Shown here piece by piece: positions 6,663 through 9,456 of a stretch of 9,456 bases of DNA (within the stretch, counting starts at the first letter, position 1; each line of letters begins with the position of its first letter). The notes under the pieces were generated by a model, which saw only the letters and a program-made list of their open reading frames with translations, was not told the DNA's origin and ran no database searches. A program made the translations under genes and the position numbers. The stretch comes from Prochloron sp. SP5CPC1 (GTDB lineage Bacteria > Cyanobacteriota > Cyanobacteriia > Cyanobacteriales > Prochloraceae): assembly GCA_014323965.1 (NCBI GenBank), contig JACONB010000113.1, forward strand, positions 1-9,456, read 5' to 3'.

Positions 6663-7509
6663 CAAAATAATAAACCAAGGGAGCAGTGAAAACGTAACTA
6701 TCGGTGCGATCCAGGATACCCCCGTGTCCGGGAATCAATTCTCCAGAATCTTTCACCCCTGCATCTCGTTTCATCATGGATTCCGTTAGATCCCCCAAAA
6801 GGCTGACAACACCAATGAGTCCCCCTAACAGCAACCCAGCAATTAGTCCGTTCAGCCAACCTAAATACCAAGCACCAACTCCTCCTACTACAGCACTACC
6901 CAGAATGCCAAAAACAGCCCCTTCAACTGTCTTTTTTGGACTAATATCAGAAAGTCGAGTGCGACCCAAAAATTTACCCATGAAGTAAGCACCGATATCT
7001 GCTGCCCAAATGCAACTAAAAGCTAGTAAAGTTAGGGTGAGTCCTCGGGGAAAACTACTCAAGTCAGTCCAGTCACCTATGCCAAACAAATTATTGCTAG
7101 CAACAGTACCGAGGGGAATAGTTTCAGGCAAAGTTACTCGCAGCTTAACCCAATAACTAGGAAGGTAGCCACCATAGAATAATCCTAAAATGGAGGTAGA
7201 GATATCCGCAATGCTGGCTAATTGGGGTTGAAAGAGCAAATAAAAACAGATAGAAGAACCTGCTAAGGGAAATATTGCGTCACTGAGGTTCGGAGCAATT
7301 GCAGCGGTAATGAGCAATAATTGAGAAACAACCAGGGTAGTTTTACCCGCAGGAGCAATACCTTTGGAGCGAACCAAGCGAAAATATTCTAATTGCGCTA
7401 GAAAGACAATAACTCCAATAGTAACAGTAAAGTACCATCCCCCTAGGAGGATCGCTCCTAAAGCAAGGGCGATGGCTACTATTGCACTAATAATTCGAGT
7501 CCAAGACAT
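6631..7509 (-). CDS. cdsA: phosphatidate cytidylyltransferase (CDP-diacylglycerol synthase)
   Basis: A 292-residue integral membrane enzyme that makes CDP-diacylglycerol from phosphatidate and CTP, the precursor of phosphatidylglycerol, an essential thylakoid lipid. Several hydrophobic helices span the protein. Conserved features are CIWAADIGAYFMGKFLGRTRL followed closely by SPKKTVEG (about 166-195), and the C-terminal family signature over residues 246-271, containing KRDAGVKDSGELIPGHGG and DRTDS. Length is typical and the gene appears intact. It starts nine bases after the cbiT stop with no visible Shine-Dalgarno, so coupled translation is likely. Its last 32 bases overlap the end of lnt on the opposite strand. 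Confidence 0.96.
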   Translation of the reverse strand: MSWTRIISAIVAIALALGAILLGGWYFTVTIGVIVFLAQLEYFRLVRSKGIAPAGKTTLVVSQLLLITAAIAPNLSDAIFPLAGSSICFYLLFQPQLASIADISTSILGLFYGGYLPSYWVKLRVTLPETIPLGTVASNNLFGIGDWTDLSSFPRGLTLTLLAFSCIWAADIGAYFMGKFLGRTRLSDISPKKTVEGAVFGILGSAVVGGVGAWYLGWLNGLIAGLLLGGLIGVVSLLGDLTESMMKRDAGVKDSGELIPGHGGILDRTDSYVFTAPLVYYFVTLLLPLFLQ

Positions 7510-7518
7510 TTATAAGAA

Positions 7519-8124
7519 TTAGAGTTTTTCCCCACTGAGAATAAACATGGGATCCACAGCAGCAAAAGTTTGATGAATTCCTCTAGTCTCCAAACGATTA
7601 ACTGCTGACTGTACCACCTCCACGTTCCGTGCTTGCAACTGAGCCAACCCTTCTGAGAGGGTATAGAGACTCTCTAAATTAGCTGCTGTGGCCACTATTC
7701 TACCTTCTGGTTGTAAATATTCCCACACTTCCTTTAAAATATCTTTGGCATTCCTTCCCCCTTCCAGACAAACCCGATCTGGCTTTGGTTTCAGCTCTTC
7801 GAGACAGTCGGGCGCAGTACCTTCAAACACTTCCACACACTGGACACTGAAGCGAGAGCAATTGGAGCGAATCAAATTGGCCACTTCTTCATCTCTTTCC
7901 ACAGCGATGATTGTAGCTGAAGAACAGAGCAACCCCACTTCGATACTCACAGTACCAGTACCAGCGCCAATATCCCACAAAACAGAGTTAGATTTCATTC
8001 GCAGGGAAGAAATAAGTAGCAAGCGCACTTCTCGCTTACTGAGGGGAATACCCGGCAACCGCGCAAACAAATTATCGGGAATACCAGGAGTCCTATAAGG
8101 CCAGAGCATCATATCATCTCTCAT
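7519..8124 (-). CDS. cbiT: precorrin-6B C15-methyltransferase / C12-decarboxylase CbiT
   Basis: A 201-residue SAM-dependent methyltransferase of cobalamin (B12) synthesis; CbiT methylates C15 of the corrin ring and removes the C12 acetate carboxyl group. The SAM-binding motif is LWDIGAGTGTVSIEVG (49-64) with the acidic residue E76 in IAVERDEE. The cyanobacterial-type start MLWPYRTPGIPDNLF and the C-terminal NRLETRGIHQTFAAVDPMF are present. Four residues (MRDD) plus a second Met precede the usual start; M1 is preferred because GAGAGGG (8140-8134) is about ten bases upstream, but M5 or M6 cannot be excluded. It is the first gene of a two-gene operon with cdsA. Confidence 0.92.
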   Translation of the reverse strand: MRDDMMLWPYRTPGIPDNLFARLPGIPLSKREVRLLLISSLRMKSNSVLWDIGAGTGTVSIEVGLLCSSATIIAVERDEEVANLIRSNCSRFSVQCVEVFEGTAPDCLEELKPKPDRVCLEGGRNAKDILKEVWEYLQPEGRIVATAANLESLYTLSEGLAQLQARNVEVVQSAVNRLETRGIHQTFAAVDPMFILSGEKL

Positions 8125-8143
8125 ATCTCTCTTCCCTCTCTTA

Positions 8144-8168
8144 CTCTGCGTCCTCTGCGTCTCTGCGG
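8144..8168 (-). repeat. short tandem repeat array 2 (CGCAGAG type), in the cbiT leader
   Basis: On the minus strand it reads CCGCAGAG, ACGCAGAG, GACGCAGAG (units of 8, 8 and 9), ending four bases before the cbiT Shine-Dalgarno. If the promoter at 8186-8214 is real, the array lies in the 5' untranslated mRNA. Confidence 0.8.
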
Positions 8169-8184
8169 TTTATTAAATCCCAAC

Positions 8185-8190
8185 TATAAT
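8185..8190 (+). promoter_or_regulatory. candidate -10 box for ychF
   Basis: A perfect TATAAT lies 30 bases upstream of the ychF ATG. No good -35 is found at 16-18 bases (that stretch is inside the repeat array). It overlaps the opposite-strand -10 for cbiT. Confidence 0.35.
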
Positions 8191-8214
8191 ATCATAGCTC
8201 AAAAAAATTTACAA
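8186..8214 (-). promoter_or_regulatory. candidate sigma-70-type promoter for cbiT-cdsA
   Basis: On the minus strand TTGTAA (8214-8209), a 17-base spacer and TATTAT (8191-8186) give a reasonable housekeeping promoter. It would start transcription near 8179, about 55 bases before the cbiT start. Confidence 0.5.
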
Positions 8215-8220
8215 TCTCTT

Positions 8221-9172
8221 ATGCTCAGAGCTGGAATCGTCGGACTGCCAAACGTGGGGAAATCCACCCTGTTTAACGCTCTCGTAGCCAATGCTGCTGC
8301 GGAGGCTGCCAACTTTCCCTTTTGCACCATTGAACCCAATATAGGTATAGTAACAGTACCAGGAAGTAGATGCCATCGTCCATGTAGTACGCTGTTTCCA
8401 TAGCGAGGATATTATCCACGTTTCCGGTTCCGTGGATCCAGTGCGGGACATAGAGGTGATTAACTTAGAATTAGCCTTAGCAGATTTAACTCAAATCGAA
8501 GGTTGCATTGCCCAGCGAGTACGGAAAAAGGCTAAAACTAATAAGGATGCTCAGACAGAATTGGCATTATTAGAGCGTTTGAGCGCTATCTTAAACGAAG
8601 GGAAAACAGTACGACAGGCGAACTTGACCTTAGAAGAGGCGGCTTTGGTGAAACCCTTAGGTTTGCTCACGGGTAAACCTGTCATTTATGCAGCCAACGT
8701 ATCTGAGGATGATTTAGCAACGGGGAATCAATGGGTAGAAAGAGTGAAGGAAATTGCTGCTGAAGAAGGAGCAGGCACTATCATGGTTTCCGCTCAAGTA
8801 GAGTCAGAACTAGTAGAGTTATCCCCAGAAGAAGGAGCTGACTTCCTCCAGTCCCTGGGAGTGGAATGCGCCGGGTTATCATCTTTAATTAAGGCTACCT
8901 ATCAACTGTTGGGGTTGCGGACTTATTTAACCACAGGACCGACGGAAAGTCGCGCTTGGACCATTCGTGCAGGAATGAAAGCACCGGAAGCAGCAGGAGT
9001 AATTCACAGCGATTTTCAACGAGGCTTTATTCGCGCCGAAACCATTGCTTATAAGGACTTGGTAACCGCTGGTTCCATGACTGCTGCTAAGGAAAAAGGT
9101 TTGGTGCGCTCTGAAGGTAAGGATTATGTGGTGCAGGAAGGGGATGTGATGTTATTTCGGTTTAATGTTTAG
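8221..9172 (+). pseudogene. ychF: ychF (Obg-like ATPase), broken by internal deletion and frameshift
   Basis: YchF is a ribosome-associated P-loop ATPase of the Obg/TRAFAC group, usually about 363 residues. The first 47 codons are normal and include the P-loop GLPNVGKS (residues 8-15) and NFPFCTIEPN. At about 8361 the frame jumps: continuing in frame gives a short unrelated tail ending at TAG 8401-8403, whereas the +1 frame resumes exact family sequence at 8363 (EVDAIVHVVRCF, then DIIHVSGSVDPVRDIEVIN) and runs to 9172. Compared with E. coli YchF, about residues 48-95 are missing, including the G3 motif (DIAGLVKGA) and the switch region. The downstream part is otherwise normal, with the ANVSE nucleotide-specificity region and the C-terminal TGS domain ending GDVMLFRFNV. 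A GTG at 8432 could start the second half, but no Shine-Dalgarno precedes it. A sequencing or assembly fault is an alternative. Confidence 0.9.
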
Positions 9173-9189
9173 AATGGATTTGGAGTTTC

Positions 9190-9213
9190 GCGCAAAGCCG
9201 CAAAGGCGCAAAG
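9190..9213 (+). repeat. short tandem repeat array 3 (CGCAAAG type), upstream of the GxxExxY gene
   Basis: Three units of exactly 8 bases: GCGCAAAG, CCGCAAAG, GCGCAAAG. The last unit merges with AAGGAG (9211-9216), the Shine-Dalgarno of the next gene, six bases before its ATG. It is the A-variant of arrays 1 and 2. Confidence 0.8.
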
Positions 9214-9222
9214 GAGAGAAGA

Positions 9223-9456
9223 ATGGAAAATGAGGTAGCTAGGGAGATTGTGGATGCAGCATACCATATTCATAAGGGGCTGGGTCCGGGGTTACTGGAA
9301 TCGGTGTATGAAGCGGTAATGGCTTATGAGTTAAAGAAGCGAGGCTTGAAGTTTGTCAGACAGCAGCCTATTCCCATAGTTTATGAAGAAGTTCATTTAC
9401 AGGAAGGTTTTCGAGCAGATTTTATTGTTGAAAATTTAGTTATTATTGAACTAAAG
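9223..9456 (+). CDS. GxxExxY family protein, N-terminal part (3' end outside window)
   Basis: The frame is open from the ATG at 9223 to the window edge (78 residues seen). The family motif GxxExxY appears as GLLESVYE (residues 23-30), preceded by IVDAAYHIHKGLGPG. Near the edge GFRADFIVENLVIIELK (62-78) shows the D...ExK pattern of a PD-(D/E)XK nuclease-like fold (D66, E76, K78). GxxExxY proteins (about 120-130 residues) are widespread in bacteria, including cyanobacteria, with no settled function; a nuclease activity is suggested only by the fold. The start is well supported by AAGGAG six bases upstream. It lies 50 bases after ychF, separated by repeat array 3. Confidence 0.88.
   Translation, partial: MENEVAREIVDAAYHIHKGLGPGLLESVYEAVMAYELKKRGLKFVRQQPIPIVYEEVHLQEGFRADFIVENLVIIELK

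Noticed and set aside
7688..8098. Long plus-strand open frame inside cbiT, and similar antisense frames in hpsB, hpsC, lnt and cdsA
   Set aside because: They have no recognisable domains and lie fully within well-supported genes on the other strand.
8432..9172. Separate gene starting at the GTG at 8432
   Set aside because: Family sequence of YchF continues upstream of it in the same frame to 8363, so it is the second half of a broken ychF, not an independent gene.
1..9456. Mobile element, tRNA or rRNA gene, or new defence system
   Set aside because: No transposase, inverted terminal repeats, structural RNA or defence-type gene cluster was seen; the damaged genes show no inserted sequence at their joins.

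Overview
The window reads as chromosomal DNA of a filamentous cyanobacterium, probably non-heterocystous and motile (this is inference; no species is recognised). Support comes from an hps-type pseudopilin cluster, three HIP1 octamers (GCGATCGC), cyanobacterial-style gshB, cdsA, cbiT and lnt proteins, and three arrays of the CGCAGAG/CGCAAAG-type short tandem repeat common in filamentous cyanobacteria.

Layout. Positions 1-2867 (+) hold the 3' part of hpsA and complete hpsB and hpsC, the exported protein and pseudopilins of hormogonium-polysaccharide secretion and gliding. Directly after hpsC is a very short remnant that looks like the leader of a fourth pseudopilin, cut just after its GFT cleavage motif. 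Positions 4431-2948 (-) form a tight operon of glutaredoxin, glutathione synthetase and a small exported protein of unknown function. Positions 4532-6662 (+) carry an exported pentapeptide-repeat/TPR protein and apolipoprotein N-acyltransferase (lnt). Positions 8124-6631 (-) carry cbiT (cobalamin synthesis) and cdsA (phospholipid synthesis); cdsA overlaps the 3' end of lnt tail to tail. From 8221 (+) comes ychF, broken by an internal deletion plus frameshift, then the 5' part of a GxxExxY-family gene that runs off the right edge.

I do not see a new multi-gene system. The unusual signal is of two kinds. First, three separate loci look damaged by clean internal losses: the fourth pseudopilin is cut after its cleavage motif; lnt lacks about 70 residues including the segment with the catalytic lysine; ychF lacks about 48 residues including the G3 DxxG motif and is out of frame afterwards. 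Either this genome is accumulating deletions or the assembly is collapsed at these points; read mapping would decide. Second, three repeat arrays each sit immediately upstream of a start codon, all read in the sense direction of the downstream gene, and in two of the three the last repeat unit runs into the Shine-Dalgarno sequence.

The window is gene-dense: no gene-free stretch exceeds about 100 bases. The two divergent intergenic regions (4432-4531 and 8125-8220) each contain -10-like boxes on both strands that overlap one another.
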